A stretch of 36,505 bases of DNA from Candidatus Omnitrophota bacterium (GTDB taxonomy: Bacteria; Omnitrophota; Omnitrophia; Omnitrophales; Aquincolibacteriaceae), in NCBI GenBank assembly GCA_023247055.1, contig JAHFHF010000025.1:1-36505 (forward strand), read 5' to 3'. Positions within the stretch are counted from its first letter, which is position 1. Each line of letters opens with the position of its first letter. The position numbers were made by a program, and so were the translations under genes. Positions 1 through 9,040 of the stretch are shown here, piece after piece. The notes under the pieces are model-generated. The model did not search any database. It was not told the origin of the DNA and saw only the letters and a list, made by a program, of their open reading frames with translations.

Positions 1-1
1 G

Positions 2-2224
2 GCTCAACCTGCCAAAAAGGCCGCGATTGTCAGTGAGGTGGAAATTCGTGGTAACCAGATCGTCAGCACCAATACCATTCTCAGCAAAGTTAAACTTCGC
101 AAGGGGACAACGCTTGCTCAGGAGACGGTCAATGAAGATTTAAAGCGCCTTTATGCGACGGGGTATTTCCAAGACATCCGCGTTGAGGTCGAGGAAAAAA
201 CGGACGGATTCAAAATTATTTTCGAAGTGGATGAGAAACCGGTCATCCGCCAAATCGTCATCGGTGAATTCACGCGTTTTAAAGAAGACAAGCTGCGCAA
301 GGAATTGAATATCCTGGAAGGCCAGATTTTGGACCAGCGGCTCGTGAAGCAGGGCGTTGAAAAAATCCGCAAACTTTACCGTGACAAAGGCTTTCAATTT
401 GTCGGCGTGGAATCCGAAATCGAACTCAACAAGCAGACCAAAGAAGCGACGGTCTACATCCGCATTGTCGAAGGTGAAAAATTCAAAATCGAAGATATCC
501 AGATCGAGGGCGTGAAATCGCTGCCGGTCAAAAAAGTCAAAAAACTGCTGAAGACCAAAAAAGACAAGTGGTATACCTCCGGCATTTTCAAAGAGGACGT
601 TTTCGAGCAAGACCTCGAACGCGTTCAACTTTATTTTCAGCAGGAAGGCTTTTTGGACGTCAAAGTGACGCACAAGCTGGACCAGAACAAGACCACCCAA
701 AAATTAAATATCACGGTCACGGTGGAAGAAGGGCAGCATTACGTTGCCGGCGAAATCAAAATTAAAGGCAACCGTCTGTTTCCGGAGAGCGAAATCTGGC
801 AGGAACTCGACATGCTTCCCGGCCTGACTTATTCGCAGTATTACCTCTATAAAGACGTTGAAAAAATACGCGCTTACTACTTCGAGCGCGGCTACATGGA
901 AGCGCGCATTGTTCCGGACGTGCGCCTTAACCGCGAGACGGGCAAAGTCGACGTGCTTTATCAGATCGAAGAAGGCGATGTCATCTTTGTCGATAAAGTC
1001 ATCGTGCGCGGCAATACCAAAACGCGCGATATCGTCATCCGCCGTGAACTGCGCATTCACCCCGGCGAACGCTTTGACGGCACGAAGATCGAACGGTCGA
1101 AGGAGCGTCTCAATAATCTGGGGTTTTTTGAAGAAGTGACGTTTGACACGGAGCCCGGTTCTGAACCTAACCGGCGCAATATCATTTTCCGCGTCAAGGA
1201 AAAGCGCACCGGCGAACTCTCCTTTGGCGGCGGCGTCAGTTCCATCGACCGCTTTATCGGCTTTGCCGAAATTTCCCAGAAGAATTTTGACTACCTCAAC
1301 TGGCCCCGTTTTACGGGCGGCGGGCAATCGCTTTCACTGCGTGCGCGCGTAGGCAGTATCAGCCAGGAATATACGCTGAGTTTTGTGAACCCCTATATTT
1401 TTAACCGCGATATCTCTTTCGGGTTTGATATTTACAATAGTTTTCGGGACGACCGTAACGTCGACTTTGACGAACAGCGCTTGGGAGCGGCTTTTACTTT
1501 ATCCAAGATGTTTACCGAGCATGTTCGCATCGGCACAGGTTACACGCTGGAACGCGTTTCGCTGGAAGATCTCGAAGATGACGCTCCTCAGGTCGTCCGG
1601 GATTTTGAAGGCGACAATTGGCTTTCGCGGCTTAAATTGTTTACCACTTACGATACGCGCGATAATATTTTCAATCCTACGCGGGGTATTTTATTCAGCC
1701 TGAGCACGGAACTCATTGGCAGTGTTCTGGGCGGGGAACAGGATTATTACATTGCTCAAACCAATGTGACCAAATACTGGAACATCAGTAAAAAACATAT
1801 CTTTGAATATAAACTGCGTCTGGGCGTGGCCAATGAATTCGGCGATTCCGACACGGTCCCGGTTTTTGACCGTTTTTATGCGGGCGGACTCGGGTCCGTA
1901 CGCGGTTATAATTACCGGCGCGTAAGCCCGATTGACGGCGGCGATGCCGTCGGCGGCCAGACCATCGCCGTAACCAACCTTGAGTACACCTTTCCGATTC
2001 CTAAAATCGATTTGTTGAAAGGCGCCGTCTTTATTGATGCAGGCCACGTCAACCCCGACTTTTTCAAGCTTAACTTCAGCGATTTTGCGGTCAGCGTGGG
2101 TCCGGGGGTCAAGGTCAAGACGCCGCTGGGACCGGTGGTTTTCTATTACGGCCTTCCCATTTACAACAAAGACACCGAAGACGAAAACGGACGTTTCGAA
2201 TTCAGTTTGAGCAGGGGTTTTTAG
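2..2224 (+). CDS. bamA: BamA outer-membrane assembly protein, 5' truncated by the window edge
   Basis: Central beta-barrel of the BAM complex, which folds and inserts outer-membrane proteins. The reading frame is open to the left edge, so the signal peptide and first residues lie outside; 740 residues are visible. Roughly residues 12-405 form five POTRA repeats (the first begins at VEIRGNQIVS), and residues 406-740 form the Omp85 barrel. The conserved loop-6 motif is present as VRGY at about residues 633-636 within GGLGSVRGY. The chain ends in phenylalanine (SLSRGF), the usual outer-membrane C-terminal signature. A GTG at 38 is in frame but falls inside POTRA1, so it is not the real start. 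skp follows after about 67 bases, the common bamA-skp-lpx order. Family assignment is secure; only the N terminus is missing. Confidence 0.96.
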   Translation, partial: AQPAKKAAIVSEVEIRGNQIVSTNTILSKVKLRKGTTLAQETVNEDLKRLYATGYFQDIRVEVEEKTDGFKIIFEVDEKPVIRQIVIGEFTRFKEDKLRKELNILEGQILDQRLVKQGVEKIRKLYRDKGFQFVGVESEIELNKQTKEATVYIRIVEGEKFKIEDIQIEGVKSLPVKKVKKLLKTKKDKWYTSGIFKEDVFEQDLERVQLYFQQEGFLDVKVTHKLDQNKTTQKLNITVTVEEGQHYVAGEIKIKGNRLFPESEIWQELDMLPGLTYSQYYLYKDVEKIRAYYFERGYMEARIVPDVRLNRETGKVDVLYQIEEGDVIFVDKVIVRGNTKTRDIVIRRELRIHPGERFDGTKIERSKERLNNLGFFEEVTFDTEPGSEPNRRNIIFRVKEKRTGELSFGGGVSSIDRFIGFAEISQKNFDYLNWPRFTGGGQSLSLRARVGSISQEYTLSFVNPYIFNRDISFGFDIYNSFRDDRNVDFDEQRLGAAFTLSKMFTEHVRIGTGYTLERVSLEDLEDDAPQVVRDFEGDNWLSRLKLFTTYDTRDNIFNPTRGILFSLSTELIGSVLGGEQDYYIAQTNVTKYWNISKKHIFEYKLRLGVANEFGDSDTVPVFDRFYAGGLGSVRGYNYRRVSPIDGGDAVGGQTIAVTNLEYTFPIPKIDLLKGAVFIDAGHVNPDFFKLNFSDFAVSVGPGVKVKTPLGPVVFYYGLPIYNKDTEDENGRFEFSLSRGF

Positions 2225-2291
2225 GCAAGAAGCCATCTGCGAAGTTTTTGATTTTTTCACCCACTCTTGCCACAAAAGGAGCATGAATTTC

Positions 2292-2819
2292 ATGATGAAC
2301 TCGCGTTTGATCAAACCGGCACTTTTTTTGATGGCAGCGCTCACTTTCGGCGCTTTCAGCGCCCAGGCGGCCGATGAATATGGCTTTGTCAATGTGGCGC
2401 TGGTTTTTGATAAGTATCAGAAAACTGTCGACAATGACAAGCTACTGCAAGAAGCGGGCAAAAAGAAAGAAAAAGACCGCGATGCGCTGGTCAGTGAAAT
2501 CCGCCAGTTGAAAGACGAACTCGTGCTTTTGACCGATGATGCCAAAGCCAAGAAACAGGAAAATCTGGACGCAAAAATCCGTGAATTGCAGGAGTTTGAT
2601 CAAGCGGCTAAAGAAGAACTCGGCAATACGCGCCGCGATGCCATTCAGGGAATTTTTAAAGATATTGACGACGTGGTCCAGGCCATGGGCAAGCGCAAAG
2701 GCCTGAGTTTTATTTTCAATGAACGTGCACTGCTTTTCCATAACGACAAGTACGACATCACCAATGAAGTCCTGACGGAACTCAATAACGCTTACCAGAA
2801 AGCGCCGAAAAAAGCTTAA
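2292..2819 (+). CDS. skp: Skp/OmpH family periplasmic chaperone
   Basis: Periplasmic holdase that keeps unfolded outer-membrane proteins soluble on the way to BamA. The 175-residue product starts with a clear Sec signal peptide (hydrophobic core ALFLMAALTFGAF, likely cleavage after SAQA at residue 26). It then has YGFVNVALVFDKYQ, typical of the OmpH domain start, and a long charged Lys/Glu/Asp-rich helical region of coiled-coil character. An in-frame ATG at 2283 exists, but the ribosome binding site GGAG (2278-2281) is only one base from it; ATG 2292 (or 2295) has usable spacing, so 2292 is chosen. The gene sits between bamA and lpxC/fabZ and its stop overlaps the next start (TAATG), suggesting translational coupling. 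Confidence 0.9.
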   Translation: MMNSRLIKPALFLMAALTFGAFSAQAADEYGFVNVALVFDKYQKTVDNDKLLQEAGKKKEKDRDALVSEIRQLKDELVLLTDDAKAKKQENLDAKIRELQEFDQAAKEELGNTRRDAIQGIFKDIDDVVQAMGKRKGLSFIFNERALLFHNDKYDITNEVLTELNNAYQKAPKKA

Positions 2820-4099
2820 TGGGCAAGCAGCGGACTCTGCGCGAGAAAGTTTCTTTCCGCGGACAAGGGCTTCATACAGGACAGCAAGTGGAAATGACCG
2901 TCCACCCTTCGGGGCCGGACACGGGCATTTCCTTCTGCCGTGCCGATCTTGACCCTGCGTTTAAGGTGCGGGTTGCGGTCGAGAACGTGCGTCAAGATGA
3001 GATGCGCCAAACCGCCTTAGTGGTTGGAACGGGCATGGTGCGCACGATCGAACACTTGATGGCCACGTTTCACGGCCTGGGCATCGATAATGCCGTCGTG
3101 GAAGTCATGGGCGACGAACTGCCCGGCATGGATGGCAGCGCGATTGAATATGTGCGCACGTTTCAGCAGATTGGACTGACGGAACAGGCCGCCGAGCGCC
3201 GGATCTTCGAAATCAAAGAACCGGTGTATGTTGACCAGGGCGAGCAGTCCATTATGATTCTGCCGTCACCGGGTTTGTCGGTATCGTACACGCTGAGTTA
3301 CAAAGACCAGGATTTGAGCGACCAATATTTGACGCTTTCGATTCTGCCCGAAATTTTTGAGCGCGAGCTGGCGCCGGCGCGCACGTTTTGTCTGAAGAAG
3401 GAAGCCGAATACCTTTTGTCCCAAGGCTTCGGCAAAGGCGCAAATGTGCAGAATACGCTCGTTTTTGAGCGCAATCTGCCGCTTGAGAACAAGCTTCGTT
3501 TCGAAAACGAGGCTTGCCGCCACAAAATTATGGACCTCCTGGGCGATTTATTCTTGGCCGGTTTTGTCCGGGGCCATGTCATTGCGGTGCGCAGCGGCCA
3601 CGCCTTAAACCTTGAACTTGTGAGGAAAATCGTCATGCAGCAAAAGCCCAATTCTGCGCCGCTCCCCGAGGCCTTCGGCGTGCAGGAAATTCAAAAAATC
3701 CTGCCGCACCGTTACCCTTTTCTTTTCGTGGACCGCATCAGCCATTTTGTGCCGGGAGTAAGTGCAACGGGGTATAAGCTTGTCACCATGAACGATTATT
3801 TTTTTCAAGGTCATTTTCCGGACCATCCAGTGCTGCCGGGCGTGATTATGATTGAGGCCATGGCCCAAGTGGGCGGGGTCATCATGCTGGGTAAACCCGA
3901 GAACCGCGGTAAGATTGCTTATTTCATGAGCATTGATTCGGCCAAATTCCGCGCGCCGGTCGTGCCCGGCGATGAATTACGTATGGAAGTTCAAGTGATC
4001 AGAAACAGGGCCCGTACCGGCCAGTGCGTCGGACGCGCCTATGTGGGGGAGAAACTCGTATGCGAAGCGGAAGTGAAGTTCGCGGTCGTCGACAAGTAG
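2819..4099 (+). CDS. lpxC/fabZ: Bifunctional LpxC-FabZ fusion (UDP-3-O-acyl-GlcNAc deacetylase / hydroxyacyl-ACP dehydratase)
   Basis: The N-terminal half (residues 1 to about 275) is LpxC, the zinc deacetylase that commits lipid A synthesis. Visible ligands and catalytic residues are Glu78-His79 in RTIEHLMA, His235 and Asp239 in CRHKIMDLLGDL, and His261 in RSGHALN. The C-terminal part (about 285-426) is FabZ, the beta-hydroxyacyl-ACP dehydratase, with the ILPHRYPFLFVDRI motif, catalytic His332 in GHFPDHPVLPG, and Glu346 in MIEAMAQ. The two domains are joined by a short linker. Such fusions are known in Bacteroidetes and some other phyla. ATG 2819 overlaps the skp stop by one base. The 3' end overlaps the start of lpxA by 40 bases. 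Both active sites look intact. Confidence 0.95.
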   Translation: MGKQRTLREKVSFRGQGLHTGQQVEMTVHPSGPDTGISFCRADLDPAFKVRVAVENVRQDEMRQTALVVGTGMVRTIEHLMATFHGLGIDNAVVEVMGDELPGMDGSAIEYVRTFQQIGLTEQAAERRIFEIKEPVYVDQGEQSIMILPSPGLSVSYTLSYKDQDLSDQYLTLSILPEIFERELAPARTFCLKKEAEYLLSQGFGKGANVQNTLVFERNLPLENKLRFENEACRHKIMDLLGDLFLAGFVRGHVIAVRSGHALNLELVRKIVMQQKPNSAPLPEAFGVQEIQKILPHRYPFLFVDRISHFVPGVSATGYKLVTMNDYFFQGHFPDHPVLPGVIMIEAMAQVGGVIMLGKPENRGKIAYFMSIDSAKFRAPVVPGDELRMEVQVIRNRARTGQCVGRAYVGEKLVCEAEVKFAVVDK

Positions 4100-4866
4100 A
4101 GATCCATCCGACCGCGATTATCCATCCTGACGCCGAACTCGGGGAAGGCGTGATCGTAGGGCCTTTCAGCATCATTGAAGGAACGGTCAAAATCGGCGAC
4201 CGCACCAAAGTCGGCGCGCGTGTGACGATTGAGGGCTATACCACACTCGGTTCGGACAACGAAATTTTTACGGGTGCTGTCATCGGCAGCCGCACGCAGG
4301 ACAAAAAATTCGACGGAGGCATCAGCTACCTGCGGATTGGCAATGAAAACCGCATCCGCGAATACGTGACGATGAATCCGGGCACGAAAGAGGGCACGGA
4401 GACCCTCATCGGTGACGGCAATTTATTCATGGCTTACAGCCATGTGGCCCATGATTGCATTGTCAAAAATCATGCGGTGCTGGCCAATCAAGCGACGCTG
4501 GCCGGGCATGTGCTTGTAGATGACCGCGCGATTATCGGCGGACTGAGCGCCGTGCATCAATTTGTGATGGTCGGCAAGCTGGCCCTGATCGGCGGCTGTT
4601 CCAAGGTTGTTCAGGACATTCCGCCCTATATGATGGTGGATGGGCACCCCGCGCGTGGTTTTAGTATCAATTCGGTCGGCATTGACCGTGCCGGCATTGA
4701 CGCGGCTGAAAAAACAGGGCTCAAAAAAGTTTTCAAAATTTTGTTTAAATCCGGCCTTACGGTCAAAAGCGCTGTGAAGCGCCTTGAAACCGAGCTTGCC
4801 TTGACTCCCACAGTGCAGGATGTCCTTGAGTTTTTAAAGAAGTCCGAGCGCGGCATCTGCAGTTAA
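4060..4866 (+). CDS. lpxA: UDP-N-acetylglucosamine acyltransferase LpxA
   Basis: Cytosolic acyltransferase that moves a hydroxyacyl chain from ACP to UDP-GlcNAc, the first step of lipid A synthesis. The protein is a left-handed beta-helix built of hexapeptide repeats (IHPTAIIHPDAELGEG onward). The catalytic histidine is in the SHVAHDC motif, about residue 131, followed by NHAVLANQATLAGHV. Length is 268 residues, close to the usual 260-270. The ATG at 4060 is preferred because a GGGGGAG ribosome binding site lies at 4045-4051 with 8 bases of spacing. A more upstream GTG at 4024 has no such site, and no start codon lies between 4060 and the conserved domain. The start is nested 40 bases inside lpxC/fabZ, so expression is probably coupled. 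Confidence 0.94.
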   Translation: MRSGSEVRGRRQVEIHPTAIIHPDAELGEGVIVGPFSIIEGTVKIGDRTKVGARVTIEGYTTLGSDNEIFTGAVIGSRTQDKKFDGGISYLRIGNENRIREYVTMNPGTKEGTETLIGDGNLFMAYSHVAHDCIVKNHAVLANQATLAGHVLVDDRAIIGGLSAVHQFVMVGKLALIGGCSKVVQDIPPYMMVDGHPARGFSINSVGIDRAGIDAAEKTGLKKVFKILFKSGLTVKSAVKRLETELALTPTVQDVLEFLKKSERGICS

Positions 4867-4898
4867 CGCTCTGAGCGCGCACGAAAGCAGCCTCTCGA

Positions 4899-5714
4899 AT
4901 GAACCAGAAATCCATCGGAATTATTGCAGGGAACGGGCGTTTTCCCATGCTCGCCGCGGCTGAAGCCCGGCGGCAGGGTTACCGGGTGGCCGTCTGCGCT
5001 TTGAAAGGCGAGACTGACCCGCAGCTTGAAACGTTCGCCGATGCCTGGACCTGCGTGAAACTTGGCGAGATGTCCAAGTTGGCGCGTTTTTTTAAAGACC
5101 AGAAGGTGCCGCAGCTTTTGATGGCCGGTAAAGTGGAAAAAGTGCGGCTATTCCGTGAAAACGTCCAGCCCGATTTTGAGATGCTGAAGATCATCATGAA
5201 GGTCCGTGATTTTAAAGACGACTCGCTTTTGTGCGCCGTTGCGGATTATCTCGAAGAGCAGGGCCTTCCTTTGACGGACTCCACGCTTTTTTTAAAAGAA
5301 CTTCTTCCGGGTGAGGGCGTGCTGGGAAAAAAGAAGCCGTCCCGCGAAGTGATGGATGACATTGAGTTCGGCTTTGGCATGGCCAAGGCGATTGCGGGTC
5401 TGGATATCGGCCAGACCGTGATCGTCAAAAAGAAGGCTGTTCTCGCGGTGGAAGCGATCGAAGGCACCGATCTTGCTATCCGGCGCGGCCATGCGTTGGG
5501 CGGTGCAAAAGCCGTGGCGGTGAAGGTGGCCAAACCCAACCAAGACATGCGCTTTGACGTTCCCGCTCTTGGGCTGCAGACGCTGGAAGAACTTATTAGC
5601 GCGCAGGCCGAAGCCATGGCTTTCGAAGCGGACAAGACCCTTATCATGGATCGCGAAGCATTTATTTCCAAAGCGGACGAACACGGCATTGCCCTCTACG
5701 GCGTCAAATCATGA
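4899..5714 (+). CDS. lpxI: UDP-2,3-diacylglucosamine pyrophosphatase LpxI
   Basis: Hydrolyses UDP-2,3-diacylglucosamine to lipid X plus UMP, the step done by LpxH in many Proteobacteria. The 271-residue chain matches the LpxI (DUF1009) family from end to end: N-terminal [14 protein letters not shown], the [10 protein letters not shown] segment, the [10 protein letters not shown] segment, and [14 protein letters not shown], whose aspartate (Asp220) corresponds to the catalytic Asp described for Caulobacter LpxI. It lies 32 bases after lpxA and overlaps the next gene by four bases (ATGA). No strong ribosome binding site precedes ATG 4899. No lpxH is seen in the window. Confidence 0.93.
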   Translation: MNQKSIGIIAGNGRFPMLAAAEARRQGYRVAVCALKGETDPQLETFADAWTCVKLGEMSKLARFFKDQKVPQLLMAGKVEKVRLFRENVQPDFEMLKIIMKVRDFKDDSLLCAVADYLEEQGLPLTDSTLFLKELLPGEGVLGKKKPSREVMDDIEFGFGMAKAIAGLDIGQTVIVKKKAVLAVEAIEGTDLAIRRGHALGGAKAVAVKVAKPNQDMRFDVPALGLQTLEELISAQAEAMAFEADKTLIMDREAFISKADEHGIALYGVKS

Positions 5715-7333
5715 GCGCGCACGAAAAGAAAACCGATACGAAAGACCAGTCGCTGAAGGGGCTGAAACGCGAAATCCGCGAGATGACGGCGCTTTATGAA
5801 ATCTCGCGCGCCATCAGCTCCTCGCTTAATCTCAATGAGGTGCTGACCCGCATTCTTCAAATTCTGCACGAAAAAATGGGTATGGAGCGCGGCACGCTCA
5901 CCCTGCTGGATTCGCGCACCAAGGAACTCTCGATTGAAGTCGCCTACGGCCTTGAAAAAGAAGCCATCCGCCGCGGCCGTTATATGATCGGCGAGGGGAT
6001 TACGGGCCGGGTCGTGGCCGCCAATAAACCCATGGTTGTGCCCAATGTCGGTGAAGAGCCGCTCTTTCTTGACCGCACGCGTTCGCGCGGCGACTTAAAA
6101 GACAGCAATATTGCGTTTATCTGCGTGCCGATCCAGCTTGACCAAAAAGCCATCGGCGCCTTGAGCGTGGACCGGCTGTTTCGTGAAGACATGTCCTTTG
6201 AGGAAGATATCCGCCTGCTCTCGATCATCAGTTCCATGGCGGCCCAGGCCGTGCGCATTCATGACATGGTCGCGGAGGAAAAAAAGACCCTGCAGAATGA
6301 AAACACGCTGCTAAAGCAGGAACTCAAAAAAGTTTTTCATCCGGCAAATATCATCGGCGAAAGCAAACGCATGGCCGATGTTTACGCCACGATCGAACTA
6401 GTCAGCCGCACCAGTGCCACGGTGATTATCCGCGGCGAGAGCGGTACCGGCAAAGAGCTCGTTGCGCATGCCATTCATTATCACAGCGAACGCGCGGACG
6501 GGCCGTTTATTAAAATTTCCTGTGCGGCCCTGCCGGAACCGCTGCTGGAAAGCGAACTGTTCGGTTATGAAAAAGGCGCATTTACGGGCGCGGCCATGAA
6601 CAAACCCGGCCGTTTTGAATTGGCCAACGGCGGCACGCTTTTTCTGGATGAAATTGGCGACATTCCGGCCAGCACCCAGGTGAAATTGCTGCGCGTCTTG
6701 CAGGAGAAAGAGTTTGAGCGCATCGGGGGTACGGCTACGATCCGGGTCAATATTCGCCTGATTACGGCCACGAATAAAGACCTGGAAAAGGAAGTGCGTG
6801 AAGGCCGGTTCCGCGAAGACCTTTATTACCGCCTGAATGTCATCCCGCTTTTTCTGCCGCCTCTGCGCGAGCGGCGTGAAGACATTCCTGTGCTGGTGAA
6901 TCATTTTCTGCAAAAGATCAGTCAGGAACACAAAAAACCGGTCCGTTATATTTCGGACGAAGCCATGGAATACATGATGAATTACGCCTGGCCCGGCAAC
7001 GTGCGCGAACTGCAGAATGCGATTGAGCGGGCTGTGGTCATGTGTCCGACCGACACGTTGACGCCGAATCTTCTGCCGATTCCGGGAAGCAAAGCCTCGC
7101 CGGCCCTGGCCGGATTCAAGCCGCCGCCGCATGTTTCCCAGTTGGATGAGCCCGGGCCCGATGCGGGCACGGGGGCCGAACCCGGGTCACTGCCGGACAT
7201 GGTCGAAGGACTTGAAAAAAAGATGATCTCGCGCATTCTGGAACAGACCCAGGGCAATCAGCGCAAAGCGGCCAAGCTGCTGGGGCTGACCGAACGGATG
7301 CTGGGTTACAAAATTAAAAAATACGCGCTCTAA
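5711..7333 (+). CDS. Sigma-54-dependent transcriptional activator, GAF-AAA+-Fis (NifA-like architecture)
   Basis: A bacterial enhancer-binding protein of 540 residues. Residues about 25-190 form a GAF sensory domain ([27 protein letters not shown]), followed by a short helical linker. The AAA+ domain (about 212-440) has Walker A GESGTGKE at 242-249, the sigma-54 contact loop GAFTGA at 289-294, Walker [10 protein letters not shown] at 309-317, and WPGNVREL. A proline/glycine-rich linker (about 455-495) leads to a Fis-type helix-turn-helix ([20 protein letters not shown]). Domain order matches NifA and related activators. ATG 5711 overlaps the lpxI stop by four bases, so it is cotranscribed with the lipid A genes; glnA is the next gene. 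The ligand is unknown. Regulation of nitrogen or envelope genes is inference only. Confidence 0.92.
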   Translation: MSAHEKKTDTKDQSLKGLKREIREMTALYEISRAISSSLNLNEVLTRILQILHEKMGMERGTLTLLDSRTKELSIEVAYGLEKEAIRRGRYMIGEGITGRVVAANKPMVVPNVGEEPLFLDRTRSRGDLKDSNIAFICVPIQLDQKAIGALSVDRLFREDMSFEEDIRLLSIISSMAAQAVRIHDMVAEEKKTLQNENTLLKQELKKVFHPANIIGESKRMADVYATIELVSRTSATVIIRGESGTGKELVAHAIHYHSERADGPFIKISCAALPEPLLESELFGYEKGAFTGAAMNKPGRFELANGGTLFLDEIGDIPASTQVKLLRVLQEKEFERIGGTATIRVNIRLITATNKDLEKEVREGRFREDLYYRLNVIPLFLPPLRERREDIPVLVNHFLQKISQEHKKPVRYISDEAMEYMMNYAWPGNVRELQNAIERAVVMCPTDTLTPNLLPIPGSKASPALAGFKPPPHVSQLDEPGPDAGTGAEPGSLPDMVEGLEKKMISRILEQTQGNQRKAAKLLGLTERMLGYKIKKYAL

Positions 7334-7349
7334 ATTTTGACGGCTATTT

Positions 7350-7377
7350 GTAGGGGCAATTCATGAATCGCCACTAC
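7350..7377. repeat. 28-bp palindrome, family A copy 1
   Basis: Near-perfect palindrome with half-site GTAGTGGCAATTCA (this copy has two departures from it), centred on CATG. It lies 16 bases after the sigma-54 activator stop. The same 28-bp unit with two differences, and perfectly palindromic, occurs at 20438-20465. It can form a hairpin but lacks a terminal U-run. Confidence 0.85.
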
Positions 7378-7402
7378 GGAAAAGATCGAAAACCGTAGAT
7401 TT

Positions 7403-7495
7403 GTCATTCTGAACCCGGCACCGTTTGAAGGTGAAGAATTTCAAAACTCTGAGATCCTTCACCCGCCACTCAAACATCGGCGGGTTCAGGATGAC
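7403..7495. repeat. 93-bp palindromic (MITE-like) element upstream of glnA
   Basis: Terminal arms GTCATTCTGAACCCG (left) and CGGGTTCAGGATGAC (right) are reverse complements with one mismatch, with partly complementary interior sequence. The arm resembles GTCATTCTGA-type palindromes common in many bacterial genomes. It ends 9 bases before the glnA ribosome binding site, so it occupies most of the glnA upstream region. Confidence 0.75.
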
Positions 7496-7513
7496 CAATG
7501 TCTTAGGAGATTT

Positions 7514-9010
7514 ATGACGACGCTTGTGACTTTTAAAGATAAAAATCAGGATGGATTCGATTCCCAGCGCCCGGCGACGCCGGAAGAAATCAAACGCTTT
7601 ATCCAAAAAAACGGCATTGAGATCGCGGATTTTAAATTCAACGATCTGCCCGGGCTCTGGCAGCACTTTTCGGTGCCGGCCTCGGTGCTGACGGATTTTG
7701 AAAAACCCGAAAAAAGCGTCTGGAGCCAGGGTATCGGTTTCGACGGCTCCAGCATTCGTGGTTTCAAAAAAATCCAGGAAAGCGACATGCTGTTGATTCC
7801 GGATCCTGCCACGGCTTTGCTTGATCCTGTCAGTCAAATTCCGACTTTGAGCGTGACCTGCGACATTTATGATCCGATTTCCAAAGACCCGTATTCACGC
7901 GATCCGCGCTACATTGCCAAAAAAGCCGAAACGTTTATGAAAAAAAGCGGGATTGCGGACACCTGCCTGTGGGGTCCGGAAATTGAATTTTTTCTTTTCG
8001 ATGACATCCGTTTTGCTCAGGCGGAAAACTACGGCTATTATTATCTTGATTCCAAAGAGGGCGGCTGGAATACGGGCAAGGAAGAAAATCCGAATCTCGG
8101 CTACAAATTCCGCTATCAGGAAGGTTATTTTCCCGTGCCGCCGCATGACCATCTGCAGGACATCCGTTCGGAAATCATGCTGACGCTGCGCAAGGCAGGC
8201 GTGCCGGTGGAATGCCATCACCATGAAGTGGCCACCGGGGGGCAATGCGAACTGGACCTGCGCTATGCGCCGCTCACCAAAATGGCGGATTACATCATGC
8301 TTTCAAAATATGTGATCAAGAATGTGGCGCGCAAATATTCCAAGACGGCCACGTTTATGCCCAAGCCTTTGGGCGGCGACAACAACGGCTCGGGCATGCA
8401 TATTCATACGAGCCTCTGGAAAGACGGGCGTAATTTATTTTACGACATGAAAGGCTACGGCCAGATCAGCGAGACCTGCAAGTGGTTCATCGGCGGATTG
8501 TTGAAACATTCGCGGGCCATTCTGGCCTTTGGCGCGCCAACCATCAATTCCTACCGCCGTTTGGCTCCGGGCTCGGAAGCGCCGGTCCATCTGGCTTATT
8601 CGGCAACGAATCGTTCGGCGGTTTGCAAAATTCCGCTGTATTCGGCGCTGGCGCATGACAAACGCGTGGAATTTCGCGCTGCCGACCCGAGCGCCAACGC
8701 TTATTTGACGTTTGCCTCCATGCTCATGGCCGGGCTGGACGGCATCCGCCATAAAATCGACCCGGGCCAGCCGTTCGATAAAGAAATCAGCGCCTTGACG
8801 GCCGCGGAACAGAGGGCCCTGCTGAGCGTGCCGTCCTCATTGGAAGATGCTCTGCTGGCTTTGGAAAAAGACCATGCGTTTATGCTGGAAGGCGATGTAT
8901 TTACGCGGGATGTGATTGAAACCTGGATTTCCTACAAACGCCAGACCGAAGTCGAGCCCATGCGCGCCCGTCCGCATCCCTACGAATTCTATTTGTATTT
9001 TGATAGTTAA
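7514..9010 (+). CDS. glnA: Glutamine synthetase, type I (GlnA)
   Basis: Makes glutamine from glutamate, ammonia and ATP as a cytosolic dodecamer. The 498-residue protein has the full GSI layout: GFDGSSIRGF, GPEIEFFLFDD, CHHHEVATGGQCE, MPKPLGGDNNGSGMHIH, RLAPGSEAPVHLAYSATNRSA, and KRVEFRAADPSANAY. It is about 25 residues longer at the N terminus than E. coli GlnA. It has a segment like the GSI-beta insert (DSKEGGWNTG). The adenylylation loop, NLYDLPPEE in E. coli, reads EISALTAAE here, putting Ser426 where the modified tyrosine would be. Control by GlnE-type adenylylation is therefore unlikely. The start ATG 7514 has AGGAG at 7505-7509. A sigma-54 activator gene lies upstream, but no clear sigma-54 promoter is visible. 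Confidence 0.96.
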   Translation: MTTLVTFKDKNQDGFDSQRPATPEEIKRFIQKNGIEIADFKFNDLPGLWQHFSVPASVLTDFEKPEKSVWSQGIGFDGSSIRGFKKIQESDMLLIPDPATALLDPVSQIPTLSVTCDIYDPISKDPYSRDPRYIAKKAETFMKKSGIADTCLWGPEIEFFLFDDIRFAQAENYGYYYLDSKEGGWNTGKEENPNLGYKFRYQEGYFPVPPHDHLQDIRSEIMLTLRKAGVPVECHHHEVATGGQCELDLRYAPLTKMADYIMLSKYVIKNVARKYSKTATFMPKPLGGDNNGSGMHIHTSLWKDGRNLFYDMKGYGQISETCKWFIGGLLKHSRAILAFGAPTINSYRRLAPGSEAPVHLAYSATNRSAVCKIPLYSALAHDKRVEFRAADPSANAYLTFASMLMAGLDGIRHKIDPGQPFDKEISALTAAEQRALLSVPSSLEDALLALEKDHAFMLEGDVFTRDVIETWISYKRQTEVEPMRARPHPYEFYLYFDS

Positions 9011-9040
9011 AAGAAGTCGTGAGCCCTGGGGAAGTCGTGA

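Noticed and set aside
2224..2271. Inverted repeat GGCAAGA / TCTTGCC between bamA and skp as a terminator
   Set aside because: Only 7 bp with a 34-base loop and no U-run; the operon context argues against termination.
4024..4059. GTG start for lpxA
   Set aside because: No ribosome binding site; ATG 4060 has GGGGGAG and gives normal family length.
7378..7513. Sigma-54 promoter upstream of glnA
   Set aside because: The only GGCAC (around 7416) has no GC at the required spacing.
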